Shown here one piece after another: positions 16,206 to 25,299 of a stretch of DNA of 41,297 nucleotides. The stretch lies in the NCBI GenBank assembly GCA_017883385.1, contig JADGNQ010000034.1:1-41297 (forward strand). Direction: 5' to 3'. Made by a program: the position numbers and the translations under genes. The DNA is from Candidatus Sulfotelmatobacter sp. Its GTDB lineage: Bacteria > Acidobacteriota > Terriglobia > Terriglobales > Acidobacteriaceae. How positions within the stretch are numbered: position 1 is the stretch's first letter; every line of letters begins with the position of its first letter. The notes under the pieces were generated by a model. That model was not told the DNA's origin. It ran no database searches and worked only from the letters and a program-made list of their open reading frames with translations.

Positions 16206-17507
16206 ATGCGTTCGACGTATCTTTCAACCGGGAAGAATCGGAGCATCGTTCCGATTCTTCTCGGTCTTCTTGTTCTGAGCGTCGCATCACTAGCGCAAGA
16301 CCTGCCCAGCGCCAAGCCGGAGTCGGTCGGGCTGTCTTCGGAGCGACTGGAGCGCATCGCTGCCGTCGTGCAACGCAAGGTTGACGACAAGCGAATCGCA
16401 GGCGCGGTCACCCTGGTCGTCCGGCACGGGAAGGTGGCCTGGTTCAAGTCGCAAGGGATGATGGACGGCGAAGCGGCGAAGGCGATGCAGCCCGACGCCA
16501 TGTTCCGGATCTGCTCCATGACCAAGCCCATCACCAGCGTGGCGGTCATGCTCTTGTACGAAGAGGGCCGGTTTCTGCTCGACGACCCGGTGTCGAAGTA
16601 CTTGCCCGAATTCAAGAATCCGAAGGTGCTGGTGAAACCGGCCTCGGGTGAGCCTTACTCGATTCCAGCGACAAAAGAAATCACGATTCGCGACTTGCTG
16701 CGCCACACGTCGGGGATCACATATCAGTGGAACAGTGACCTCGGTCCGATGTACGAGACCGCTGGAGTAGCGAGTGGGCTGCTGCCATACGACGGTACTA
16801 TCGGCGACAGCGTGAAGCATCTGGCGGGCCTCCCGCTGCTGTTCAACCCCGGAGACCGCTTTGAATACAGTCTCGGCGTCGATGTGCTGGGCCGCTTGGT
16901 GGAAGTCGTCTCCGGCAAACCGCTGGACGAATTCTTCCGCACACGCATCTTCGAGCCTCTCGGAATGAAAGATACCTATTTCTTTCCGCCTGACAATAAG
17001 CTTGACCGCTTGGCGACAGCTTATACGTACTTCCCCGATAAGGGATTGAATCGATTCCCTGACACGCCCATTCGCGAGGGATCGTTTGTCTACTCTGCGG
17101 ACTATCCGTCGCGCGGCCCGAAGAAGTTATTCTCCGGCGGGGCCGGTCTCGTCTCGACCGCGATGGACTATGCCCGCTTCTGCCAGATGATGCTGGACAA
17201 CGGCAAGGTGGGCAGCACGCATCTGTTGAGCCGGAAGACTGTCGAACTCATGACGCAGGATCAACTCGGCAAGATCAGCTCTGACGAAGGTTTCGGGCTG
17301 GGCTTCGGAGTGGAAGGCGTCAAAGGACCGCTCCCCGAACTCGGATCTGTGGGCGAGTACAACTGGGGAGGCTTCTTCTACACTGGATTCACGATCGATC
17401 CGAAAGAGCAGATGATCGTCATCTTTATGGCGCAACTGCATCCCACGGGCGATTTGACGCTGGACCACCAGGTCCACGAACTCGCGTATCAGGCAATTAT
17501 CGACTGA
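16206..17507 (+). CDS. Serine hydrolase, class C beta-lactamase / esterase family
   Basis: The product has 433 residues from the ATG at 16206, preferred over a GTG at 16188 because GGGAGGA stands just before it. A signal peptide (VPILLGLLVLSVASLAQ) is followed by the beta-lactamase/transpeptidase-like domain with the nucleophile motif SMTK (104-107), HTSG (168-170 region) and YSL (Y221) in the second active-site position. Such enzymes are esterases, D-amino-acid peptidases or beta-lactamases, and true beta-lactamase activity is not implied. Its place inside the glycoside-oxidation operon suggests removal of an acyl group from the same substrate, which is inference only. Confidence 0.85.
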   Translation: MRSTYLSTGKNRSIVPILLGLLVLSVASLAQDLPSAKPESVGLSSERLERIAAVVQRKVDDKRIAGAVTLVVRHGKVAWFKSQGMMDGEAAKAMQPDAMFRICSMTKPITSVAVMLLYEEGRFLLDDPVSKYLPEFKNPKVLVKPASGEPYSIPATKEITIRDLLRHTSGITYQWNSDLGPMYETAGVASGLLPYDGTIGDSVKHLAGLPLLFNPGDRFEYSLGVDVLGRLVEVVSGKPLDEFFRTRIFEPLGMKDTYFFPPDNKLDRLATAYTYFPDKGLNRFPDTPIREGSFVYSADYPSRGPKKLFSGGAGLVSTAMDYARFCQMMLDNGKVGSTHLLSRKTVELMTQDQLGKISSDEGFGLGFGVEGVKGPLPELGSVGEYNWGGFFYTGFTIDPKEQMIVIFMAQLHPTGDLTLDHQVHELAYQAIID

Positions 17508-17528
17508 CGGACACGAAAAGATCTCGCT

Positions 17529-18131
17529 ATGAATAGACGCGAAGCGCTGCAACTGCTGACGACGGGTGCGGTGCTCCCGCTGATGCCGCGCAAACTACTG
17601 TCGGCACTCCGGGAAGCGCGAGCATTCCTTGAGACACAGCCGCCGCGCACGCTGAACGCCCACCAGCAGGCTACCGTCAGAACCATGGCGGAACTCATCC
17701 TTCCTAAAACCAACACTCCGGGGGCCACCCACGTGGGCGCGACCGAATTCGTCGACCTCATGCTGACGGAGTGGTACGACGAGCCGGAGCGTGCAATTTT
17801 CTTGCGCGGCCTGGCGGATGTGGACGCGCGGGCGCGTTCTCTGTTTGGCAAGGATTTTGTCGATGGCTCGCCGATTGAACAGGCAGACATCCTGACCGTG
17901 CTGGGAGAAGAGATGACGGAACAAGCCGCACGAGTCCACGATCGGACCCGGCATGGCCGCGGGGCGACGCCGACGGACCATGGCTCTTACGCCACGATGC
18001 GACGGCTCACGCTCACCGCCTATTACACGTCGGAAGCGGGCGCGACCGCAGAATTGCATTTCGAAATCATCCCGGATCGCCACGATAGTTGCGCCGAAGC
18101 AGGGACCAGCAAAGGACCGGAGAGCCAGTGA
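17529..18131 (+). CDS. Gluconate 2-dehydrogenase subunit 3-like protein (Tat signal carrier)
   Basis: The product has 200 residues. It begins MNRREALQLLTTGAVLPLM, a twin-arginine-like signal, followed by the family core (VRTMAELILPKTNTPGATHVG, DLMLTEWYDE). In this family the small subunit carries the export signal and pairs with a GMC flavoprotein that has none. The next gene, a GMC oxidoreductase, overlaps this one by GTGA, so the two subunits are made together. The C-terminal tail (about 165-200) is polar. Confidence 0.85.
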   Translation: MNRREALQLLTTGAVLPLMPRKLLSALREARAFLETQPPRTLNAHQQATVRTMAELILPKTNTPGATHVGATEFVDLMLTEWYDEPERAIFLRGLADVDARARSLFGKDFVDGSPIEQADILTVLGEEMTEQAARVHDRTRHGRGATPTDHGSYATMRRLTLTAYYTSEAGATAELHFEIIPDRHDSCAEAGTSKGPESQ

Positions 18132-19816
18132 AGGAAGAGACAGTCTACGACGCGATTGTAGTCGGCTCCGGCATCACCGGAGGCTGGGCCGCAAAGGAGC
18201 TGACCGAGAAGGGGCTGAAGACGCTCGTGCTTGAGGCCGGCCGCTCAATTACTCCGGAGCAGGATTACGTGGAGCACGTGCCCGCGTGGGAGATGAAGTT
18301 TCGCGGGATGCGCGATCGCCGCCTACAACTGGAAGATCAGCCGATTCAGAGCACTTGCTATGCCTGTGACGAATGGTCGTCAAAGTTTTTCGTAAGCGAC
18401 AAGGAGCAACCGTACACAACCGACCCAGACAAGCCGTTCCGCTGGATCCGCGGGCGACAGGTGGGCGGGCGCTCCATTGTGTGGGGCCGCCAGTCGTACC
18501 GCTGGAGCGACCTGGATTTCGAAGCGAACGCGCGCGACGGAATTGGTATCGACTGGCCGATCCGTTATGCCGACATCGCACCCTGGTATGACTACGTCGA
18601 GGATTTTGTCGGAATCAGCGGTGAAGCCTTGGGCCTGCCGCAACTCCCCGACAGCAAGTTCCTTCCCCCGATGGAGTTGACCTGCGCGGAGAAAATTGTC
18701 CGGGACGCGGTGGCGAAGTACTTTGGCCCAGAACGGGTTCTGACGATCGGTCGGGCGGCCGTACTCACGCAGGATCACCGGGGCCGGTCTGCTTGCCATT
18801 ATTGCGGACCGTGTGAGCGCGGATGCATCACGCGGTCGTACTTCAGCAGCCTGAACGCAACGCTGCCTGCCGCGGAGAAGACCGGAAAGATGACGTTGCG
18901 GCCTTACAGCGTCGTGCACAGCGTTGGTTTCGACGCGCGCACACGCAAGGCGAACGCGGTGCGGGTCATCGACGCAAAGACGCGCAACACGCTGGAGTTT
19001 CGGGCGAAGATTGTTTTTCTCTGCGCTTCGGCGTTGGAGTCGGTTCGCATTCTGCTCAACTCTCCGACCACAGAGTTCCCGGGCGGCCTGGCGAATTCGA
19101 GCGGTGAACTAGGCCACAACTTGATGGACCACATCAAGGCAGGCGGAGCAGTCGCGACAATTCCTGGCAATGAAGACCACATCATGCTGGGGAGGCGGCC
19201 AAACGGAATCTACGTTCCGCGATTCCGCAATGTGAAGACCAAGCACGCCGGGTTCCTGCGAGGATATGGTTTCCAGGGCGGTGGCAACCGGCAAGGATGG
19301 GAACGCGGAATCGCACAGCCCGGGTTCGGTCCTGAATTCAAGAAAGCGATCAGCAAGCCGGGACCGTGGAGGTTCACGTTTTACGGGTACGGCGAGTGCC
19401 TGCCGAATCACGAGAACTTCGTGGAGCTCGATAAAGAGAAGGTGGACGTGTGGGGAATTCCGGCGCTGAAAATTCACTGCGCGTGGCGCGAGAATGAGTA
19501 TGCGCTCAGGAAAGACATGGCGATCACGGCTGCGGAAATGCTCGCCGCGGCGGGTGCGCACGACATCGAGCCCTTTACGGATGACGATCCCCCTGGCTTT
19601 TCGATTCATGAGATGGGCACAGCCCGCATGGGCCGGGACGCAATGACCTCCGTCCTCAATTCCTTCAATCAGTCGCACGACGTGAAGAACCTGTTCATTA
19701 CCGACGGAGGCGCCATGGCTTCGTCGTCGTGCGTGAATCCGTCGTTGACGTATATGGCGTTGACGGCACGCGCCTGCGACTATGCCGTGCAGCAATTGAA
19801 GAAGGGAGAACTCTAG
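18128..19816 (+). CDS. GMC-family FAD-dependent sugar/glycoside dehydrogenase, catalytic subunit
   Basis: The product has 562 residues from the GTG at 18128, which overlaps the stop of the preceding subunit gene and has CGGAGA upstream. The FAD-binding motif GSGITGG is at 13-19 and VLEAGR at 34-39. The GMC C-terminal signature HEMGTARMG (about 494-502) and NPSLTYMALT (about 536-545) carry the usual catalytic His and Asn positions. A cysteine cluster C223, C226, C229, C233 (ACHYCGPCERGC) recalls the iron-sulfur ligands of bacterial FAD glucose dehydrogenase alpha subunits, so electrons may leave through a cluster. No signal peptide is present, and export with the preceding subunit is likely. 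Glucoside 3-dehydrogenase is the best guess, and gluconate or sorbitol dehydrogenase are alternatives. Confidence 0.85.
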   Translation: MKEETVYDAIVVGSGITGGWAAKELTEKGLKTLVLEAGRSITPEQDYVEHVPAWEMKFRGMRDRRLQLEDQPIQSTCYACDEWSSKFFVSDKEQPYTTDPDKPFRWIRGRQVGGRSIVWGRQSYRWSDLDFEANARDGIGIDWPIRYADIAPWYDYVEDFVGISGEALGLPQLPDSKFLPPMELTCAEKIVRDAVAKYFGPERVLTIGRAAVLTQDHRGRSACHYCGPCERGCITRSYFSSLNATLPAAEKTGKMTLRPYSVVHSVGFDARTRKANAVRVIDAKTRNTLEFRAKIVFLCASALESVRILLNSPTTEFPGGLANSSGELGHNLMDHIKAGGAVATIPGNEDHIMLGRRPNGIYVPRFRNVKTKHAGFLRGYGFQGGGNRQGWERGIAQPGFGPEFKKAISKPGPWRFTFYGYGECLPNHENFVELDKEKVDVWGIPALKIHCAWRENEYALRKDMAITAAEMLAAAGAHDIEPFTDDDPPGFSIHEMGTARMGRDAMTSVLNSFNQSHDVKNLFITDGGAMASSSCVNPSLTYMALTARACDYAVQQLKKGEL

Positions 19817-19819
19817 ACC

Positions 19820-20782
19820 ATGCCGAATAACCGGCGCCAATTTCTTCAGATGATGTCGTCGGCTCTGCTGACTCCGCTGGCCTTGGCACAAGTAAAAGTG
19901 GGTGAAACAAAGGCAGGCGAAGCGAAGCCGAGCCGTATCCCGCTGGCCTTTTCGACGCTGGGATGTCCCGGGTGGGAATGGAAGAAGATTCTGGATTTTG
20001 CCACGGAGCACGGATTCGCCGCCATCGAACTGCGCGGCCTCGAGGGCAAACTGGATTTGCCTGCACATCCGATCTTCGCTGCCGATCGCATCGAGCAGAC
20101 CAAGAAGGATATCCGCGCCAGTAATCTGAAAATTGCCTGCGTGAGCAGTTCCGCCGCCATGTATGTGGAAGATCCAGAACAGCGGGCAAAGGAGTTGGCA
20201 GACGCGCGGCGCTTCATCGATCTGGCGCAGACTCTCGGAGCCCCGCTTGTGCGCGTCTTTGGCGGCAAGGCCGAATCCGACAAGAGCCCTGTACCCGACG
20301 AAGCGACCAAAGCGCGGGTCGCCGCAGGCTTGCGAGAGTTGGGGAACTACGCCGGCCCACGTAGCGTGACTGTCATCATCGAGTCGCACGACCATTTCAC
20401 GTCTTCAGCGACGCTGAAAGATGTGTTGCACCGGGCCGACTCCGAGCACGTTGGACTGCTCTGGGACGCGCATCACACCTTTGCGACTTCGAACGAAGAT
20501 CCAGAACTTACGGTCAAGCAACTGGGTCCGTGGATCCGCCATACCCACCTCAAAGATTCCGTCGGAAGCGGTGAAGATCGCAAGTATGTGCTGACCGGGC
20601 GCGGGAACGTGCCCGTCGCGCGACAAATCGAGGCACTGCGTTCGATTGGATACAAAGGTTTCTACTGTTTCGAATGGGAGAAGCTCTGGCACCCAGACAT
20701 CGACGACCCAGAGATCGCGATCGCCGATTATGCCCGTGTGGTCGGCCAGTGTCTGGGGAACGCCCATGCGTGCGGCTTGTAG
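19820..20782 (+). CDS. Sugar phosphate isomerase/epimerase-like TIM barrel, exported
   Basis: The product has 320 residues and belongs to the xylose isomerase-like TIM-barrel family. It begins NNRRQFLQMMSSALLTPLALAQ, a twin-arginine-like signal. The barrel shows the metal-binding set of the family: IELRGLEG, VIIESHDHF, LLWDAHHTF, IRHTHLKDS and CFEWEK. In other bacteria, partners of Gfo/Idh/MocA proteins with this fold act on keto-sugars as epimerases, isomerases or lyases. It follows the GMC gene by 3 nt and ends the operon, and the next gene is convergent with only 15 nt between stops. Confidence 0.85.
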   Translation: MPNNRRQFLQMMSSALLTPLALAQVKVGETKAGEAKPSRIPLAFSTLGCPGWEWKKILDFATEHGFAAIELRGLEGKLDLPAHPIFAADRIEQTKKDIRASNLKIACVSSSAAMYVEDPEQRAKELADARRFIDLAQTLGAPLVRVFGGKAESDKSPVPDEATKARVAAGLRELGNYAGPRSVTVIIESHDHFTSSATLKDVLHRADSEHVGLLWDAHHTFATSNEDPELTVKQLGPWIRHTHLKDSVGSGEDRKYVLTGRGNVPVARQIEALRSIGYKGFYCFEWEKLWHPDIDDPEIAIADYARVVGQCLGNAHACGL

Positions 20783-20797
20783 CGTCTCCGCCGCTTC

Positions 20798-22135
20798 TTA
20801 ACTACCGGCCGGAGGGCGATCCACGATCGTTTCAGTCGCCGCATCCCAATACATTTTCTTGCCCGAAAAATATGACTGGGCAGCCATCATGCACGCCACG
20901 GAGTGCGCAAAGCCCTCGTGTACCGTTGCGTTGGGCTGTTGGCGCGAACGCATGCACTCGAACCAGTTCGCCATGTGCTCCAGAGTCAGATCGTCAATGC
21001 CCATTGGCGGAAGCTTGCTCTCTCCCGGCAGAGAGATGAACTTCGACGTTCTCTTTTCGTCAATGTCAGTGTCGTCTTCGTGAGTCCCCTTCTCCTCGAT
21101 CACTTGATAACGCGGGCTGCCTTCCCCACCGATATTGATCAGAGTCGCACTCTTGCCCATGTAGCGCGTAAAGCTGGGCGCGTCATTGCCGAAGCTGGTC
21201 GAATAGCTCACCAGGAACCCTTTCGGATATTCCAGCAACGCCTGGAACGTATCGGCCGTTTCGCGGCCATCGTGCCAGGCAAAGACTCCTCCGTGCGCCA
21301 CGACCGACTTGGGGAAGCTGTCGTTCATGAACCAGTGCACCACGTCGATCGCGTGGCTCATCCACTGATCCGGAATCCCGCTGGAAAAATCCTTGTAAAG
21401 TCGAAACTCAAAATACATCCGGGGATCAAACGGGCGCGACGCCTTCGTCAGCAGCCACTTGTTCCAGTCCGTGTCTTGCTCGCGGATTTGCTTGACCTCT
21501 GGACGCCCGCGCCACCGCGGACCGTGGTAGTTCCACACGATTTCAACCTTGCTGATGTCTCCCAGAGTTCCGCGCTGCACCACGTCATGCGCCGCTTTTT
21601 GATACGGTTCGCTTCGATGTTGGGTGCCTACCTGGACGACAGTCTTCGCTTGAAGCACGGCATCGCGCGCCGCTTGTGCTTCGGCCAGCACGTTCCCCAT
21701 CGGTTTTTCGACATAGGCATCCTTGCCCGCTTCCGCTGCCATTTTCAGGATTGGCGAATGCGAGTGCTCCGGTGTGGAGATCAGCACGCCATCGACATCC
21801 TTCATAGCGAGCAATTCCTCCACGTGTTGGACCGCACGCGGAGCCCGACCGTAGTAGCTGGTATTGGTACCTACGGCCTTCTCCCGGTTCAACTTCCACA
21901 AATCGCAGACCGCAGTCATCTCGACGTTGTGGCTGGACTTCAACTTGGACGCGATCAAGTCAAGATCCCCACCGCGGTTTCCGATGCCGACATGCCCCAG
22001 CGAAATGCGATCATTGGCGCCAACGATGTTTTCGTAGGACAACGCCGTACGGGGCAGGACGACACCGCTGGCGATGACTGCAGCGGATTTGCCCAAGAAG
22101 GATCGACGGTTCATTCCCTGAGAGGAATCGCTCAT
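20798..22135 (-). CDS. Second Tat-exported Gfo/Idh/MocA-family oxidoreductase
   Basis: The product has 445 residues. MNRRSFLGKSAAVIASGVV gives a twin-arginine signal (arginines 10-11). The nucleotide-binding motif HVGIGNRGGD is at 48-57 and EKP at 143-145 (YVEKPMGNVL). It shares the family with the gene at 14838 but diverges in sequence, so it is not a recent copy. GGAG precedes the ATG. It faces the glycoside-oxidation operon tail to tail and probably acts on related substrates. Confidence 0.88.
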   Translation of the reverse strand: MSDSSQGMNRRSFLGKSAAVIASGVVLPRTALSYENIVGANDRISLGHVGIGNRGGDLDLIASKLKSSHNVEMTAVCDLWKLNREKAVGTNTSYYGRAPRAVQHVEELLAMKDVDGVLISTPEHSHSPILKMAAEAGKDAYVEKPMGNVLAEAQAARDAVLQAKTVVQVGTQHRSEPYQKAAHDVVQRGTLGDISKVEIVWNYHGPRWRGRPEVKQIREQDTDWNKWLLTKASRPFDPRMYFEFRLYKDFSSGIPDQWMSHAIDVVHWFMNDSFPKSVVAHGGVFAWHDGRETADTFQALLEYPKGFLVSYSTSFGNDAPSFTRYMGKSATLINIGGEGSPRYQVIEEKGTHEDDTDIDEKRTSKFISLPGESKLPPMGIDDLTLEHMANWFECMRSRQQPNATVHEGFAHSVACMMAAQSYFSGKKMYWDAATETIVDRPPAGS

Positions 22136-22466
22136 GGTTGGCTCCGGTATCGGTCAGTTCGACTGCGAGGCTGCATCGGATTAGAACACGGATCGCGCGA
22201 GATTCAGTTCGCCATGCTAAAAGCCGCGCATGGGCAAGTCAAGCGCGGGCCCCTCGGCTGCGAATGCTCTCTCTTTGGCGGTCTGGGCCGCGCTTGGGCC
22301 GTCCCCACACTTGCTTACCTTGACAAACAACCTTGTCCGGCGCACCATCCGCTGCGGACCGGCGTTTATGATGTTTAGGCAATTTCTCGCGCTCGACCGA
22401 GGCAACGGCCAAGCGCAAATCGCACATTAATCTTCATCCCAGCCGGAGTTACGAGAGGCTAGTTGC
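22136..22466. other. Divergent intergenic region with long inverted repeat
   Basis: This stretch lies between the start of the minus-strand oxidoreductase and the start of the FAH-fold gene, so it holds both promoters. CAAGCGCGGGCCC (22240-22252) pairs with GGGCCGCGCTTG (22285-22296) with one bulged base. The tail GGGCCGTCCCCACA resembles the end of the two-hairpin repeat family seen at 9411-9461. No LacI-type operator like those downstream was seen. Confidence 0.5.
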
Positions 22467-23291
22467 ATGAAACTCTATCGCACTTCAAGCGGCGTGTTCG
22501 TCGAGGAGGGCGACAATTTCCACCTTGTCCCCGTTACCGGTTGGGACGAGCTAGTGAGCAGTTCCGATTTGTATCTGCGAGTTCGTGAGGTTGCCGGCAA
22601 GAGTGCACCGGCGAGCTTCGATCCTGCCACTGTTCTCGCACCCGTGGTCAGCCAGGAGGTGTGGGCCGCAGGTGTAACGTACTATCGCAGCCGGAATGCG
22701 CGGATCGACGAGAGCAAGGATGCGGGAGGAGGCAGCTTCTACGACCGAGTCTACGCAGCCGAGAGGCCAGAGCTCTTTTTTAAGGCGACGGGGCGGCGCG
22801 TGGTGGGGCCTGGGAGTGCCGTGCGTATCCGATCCGACGCGAAGTGGTCTGTGCCCGAACCGGAGCTGACTCTGCTGATGAACCCTGCCGGCGAAATTGT
22901 GGGGTACACCATTGGCAACGATATGAGTTCTCGCGATATCGAGGGTGAGAATCCACTTTATCTGCCGCAAGCGAAGATATACGACGGCAGTTGTGCTCTT
23001 GGTCCTTGCGTGCTGTTGTCGAACGAGCCGCTAGACAAGACAACCACGATCCAGATGGAGATCGTGCGGCAAGGCAAGACCGTCTTCCAAGGAACCACTG
23101 GGCTGGCCGAACTCAAACGTGAGCCGAAAGACCTAGCCAGGTTTCTCTTCCGGGACAACAGTTTTGCTCAAGGCGTATTTCTGATGACCGGAACTGGCAT
23201 TGTTCCAGCCAATGACTTCACGCTGGCGAACGGCGATGTAATTCGCATCAGTATTGAGGGAATTGGCACCCTCGAGAACTATGTCGCGTAG
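22467..23291 (+). CDS. FAH-fold hydrolase/dehydratase, likely 2-keto-3-deoxy-pentonate dehydratase-like
   Basis: The product has 274 residues with the fumarylacetoacetate hydrolase fold. The metal site is visible as EPEL (E131, E133), and the conserved block [23 protein letters not shown] (146-168) is characteristic of the 2-dehydro-3-deoxy-D-arabinonate dehydratase branch, which dehydrates a pentose-derived keto-acid to 2-oxoglutarate semialdehyde. No signal peptide, so cytoplasmic. GAGAGG stands before the ATG. It lies beside arabinose-releasing enzymes, which supports a role in oxidative pentose breakdown. Exact substrate stereochemistry cannot be read from sequence, and a generic FAH-family hydrolase is the alternative. 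Confidence 0.75.
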   Translation: MKLYRTSSGVFVEEGDNFHLVPVTGWDELVSSSDLYLRVREVAGKSAPASFDPATVLAPVVSQEVWAAGVTYYRSRNARIDESKDAGGGSFYDRVYAAERPELFFKATGRRVVGPGSAVRIRSDAKWSVPEPELTLLMNPAGEIVGYTIGNDMSSRDIEGENPLYLPQAKIYDGSCALGPCVLLSNEPLDKTTTIQMEIVRQGKTVFQGTTGLAELKREPKDLARFLFRDNSFAQGVFLMTGTGIVPANDFTLANGDVIRISIEGIGTLENYVA

Positions 23292-23368
23292 CCCCTGCGG
23301 TCGTCATGCCACCCTCTCGCATCAGACTGGGATCGTGAACAGGCGCGATTGCACCGGTCAGATTGTCC

Positions 23369-25033
23369 CTAGGCTAACTGTACTGCGAGCTTGGTGACCG
23401 ACGCTGCGGGAAAGCGAAAGCTCAAGATGTCTCCCTTGACCTCCGCGCTTTGCGTCTTTGGCGTGACTACGTCTTTCTGAGCGAATGTGTTGTGGGCATG
23501 AATGTCGGTATGACTGAGGACTGTGGCCATCGCACTTTTGAGCTTCGCTCCCCGCACCGCAACTTGCGCCTCGCGGGACTCGTTTACATGAGGATTGACC
23601 ACCGTCAGCGTGAGTTCTTTGTCGTGCAACGAGGCCGAACCCTTTAGGCCCCAGAAAGACGCGGACTTCCCGTCTCGATCATAGTCAATCGTGGGCGCGG
23701 AGAAGATCGTACGAAGCGCCTGCCCACCCTGGTGCGCGGCATACATCGCGAACACGTGGCCCACTGGAGTGACCACGAATCTGTCTTCATGCGCCAGATA
23801 CAGGCTGTTCAAACAATTGATCAGCTGCGCGCACGCCGCCATGGCGACTTTCTCGGGATGTCGATTGAAAGTATCCAGAGTCATGCCACTGAAGACCGCA
23901 TCGCGCAAAGTGGGCATCTGCTCCAGTTGATCGCCGGCAGTCGCCTCACTGCCCGGGCGATACCACGGTCCCCATTCGTCGACAATCAACTTTACCCAGT
24001 GTTGGGGATCTTCCTCTCCCATGATCTGCCAGTGGCCGTTTATGAGCCCTTCCATGCGGTCCCCTTCACGCATTAGCTCGTACCAATCCACCGCATCAAA
24101 CGTCAGAGCATCACCCTTGCCCTGAATCCAATCCTGCGTCTTCCCGCGGCTCATGTTCCAGGCATAGTGGTGGAGTGCCCACCCATAAACCGAGCGGAGT
24201 TCCCCTCGTCCTTTGCGGGCGATCTCTTCGAAGAAACCTCGAGTCCAAGCCCAATTGTCTACGTTCGGACCGGCGCCGATAAACGACAACTCTTGTCCGA
24301 AGCGCGGCACCCAAGTCGTGAACCGCCGAAATTCTGCCGCGTACTCTTGGGGGGTGAAATTGCCTCCGCAACCCCAGGACTCATTGCCCACTCCCCAATA
24401 GCGCACATTGAACGGCTCCTTGAACCCAGCGGACGCACGCATGTCAGCCAGGGTCGTGCTCCCGGCAGGGGAGTTGCAGTATTCCACCCAGCGATAGAAT
24501 TCTACGGCGGGGAGACTGCGCAAATTCGCGGCCAGGTATGGCTCGCTACCAATCAGCTTGCAGAAGTGGGCAAACTCATTCGTGCCAAACTCATTGGGAT
24601 CGTAGCGGTGACTCGCGGGAGCCGCGCTGGTCTCGCCTCCATTCCAGAAGTTGGTCCGCCGGGGCCGCTTGTCCGCGGGGCCAATGCCGTCGCGCCAGTC
24701 GTAACTATCCGCAAAGCAACCACCCGGGAAACGCACCACGGGAGGCTTGATCTTGATCATTTCGTCGATCAACTCTTTGCGGATGCCGTCGACATTCGGC
24801 ACCTTGGAGTTTTGCCCTACCCATATTCCGTCGTAAACCACACCACTCAGATTTTCGGTGAAATGCCCGTATATGTTGGGCGAAATGGTTCCCAGAGGCT
24901 CGTTCGCGAGTACTTCAATGCGGGAGTCGGTGACACCCGACTGCGCCCAGGCAAGGGGAAGAGAAGATTTGGCGGCGAAAACTGCCCCAGCACCAGCAAG
25001 ACTTGTGCGAAGAAACTGTCGGCGTCCGATCAT
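23369..25033 (-). CDS. Exported alpha-L-arabinofuranosidase, GH51 (first copy)
   Basis: The product has 554 residues from the ATG at 25033, chosen because the protein then begins with a twin-arginine signal (MIGRRQFLRTSLAGAGAVF). An extra 31 codons upstream would cross the operator. GH51 hallmarks are visible: IYGHFTENL near the N-terminus, the acid/base Glu in YWGVGNESWG and the nucleophile Glu in LIVDEWGPWY, followed by a C-terminal beta domain. It should release arabinose from arabinan or arabinoxylan outside the cytoplasm. A LacI-type operator lies 38 bp upstream, and the gene is divergent from the LacI regulator. It differs clearly from the second GH51 at 26365-27993. Confidence 0.88.
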   Translation of the reverse strand: MIGRRQFLRTSLAGAGAVFAAKSSLPLAWAQSGVTDSRIEVLANEPLGTISPNIYGHFTENLSGVVYDGIWVGQNSKVPNVDGIRKELIDEMIKIKPPVVRFPGGCFADSYDWRDGIGPADKRPRRTNFWNGGETSAAPASHRYDPNEFGTNEFAHFCKLIGSEPYLAANLRSLPAVEFYRWVEYCNSPAGSTTLADMRASAGFKEPFNVRYWGVGNESWGCGGNFTPQEYAAEFRRFTTWVPRFGQELSFIGAGPNVDNWAWTRGFFEEIARKGRGELRSVYGWALHHYAWNMSRGKTQDWIQGKGDALTFDAVDWYELMREGDRMEGLINGHWQIMGEEDPQHWVKLIVDEWGPWYRPGSEATAGDQLEQMPTLRDAVFSGMTLDTFNRHPEKVAMAACAQLINCLNSLYLAHEDRFVVTPVGHVFAMYAAHQGGQALRTIFSAPTIDYDRDGKSASFWGLKGSASLHDKELTLTVVNPHVNESREAQVAVRGAKLKSAMATVLSHTDIHAHNTFAQKDVVTPKTQSAEVKGDILSFRFPAASVTKLAVQLA

Positions 25034-25299
25034 GACAAGACTCTCGATTGAAGGAGAAAACCCGCGGACATAGTAAACGTTTGCTCCCAAGGATGCTATA
25101 GTTTTCTGGAAGTCGTCCCACGGCAAACCTTCACGGACATTGGTCCAAATCAGTTTCTTGAAAGGAGTTTGCCAAGGGCTACGCCAAACTGGAACGCAAG
25201 TCGTCTCGCTCGGGAGGGCCCCACAGGAGCGTCAACCTGCCCACGCAATCTCCCGCCGAGATCGCGGGCCAAAATTCTGGCAGAAGTAAGTGAGGATCA
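25034..25299. other. Divergent control region between GH51 gene and LacI gene
   Basis: It contains the LacI-type operator at 25071-25086 and a possible minus-strand -10 box TATAGC (25100-25095) without a convincing -35. The LacI gene start at 25300 is preceded by GTGAGG. No gene is supported here. Confidence 0.55.
25071..25086. promoter_or_regulatory. LacI-type operator in front of GH51 gene
   Basis: The core AGTAAACGTTTGCT (25072-25085) is a 14-bp palindrome with a single mismatched pair around AAACGTTT, in the style of PurR/LacI-family sites with a central CG. It matches the site at 29743-29758 in 14 of 16 positions. It lies 38 bp upstream of the ATG at 25033 and about 215 bp from the LacI start. 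Confidence 0.7.

Noticed and set aside
16206..17507. Antibiotic-resistance beta-lactamase linked to the BlaI-type system
   Set aside because: The serine hydrolase sits in a sugar-oxidation operon, 7 kb from the BlaI gene. The SxxK/YxL motifs are shared with esterases, and no matching operator was seen before its operon.
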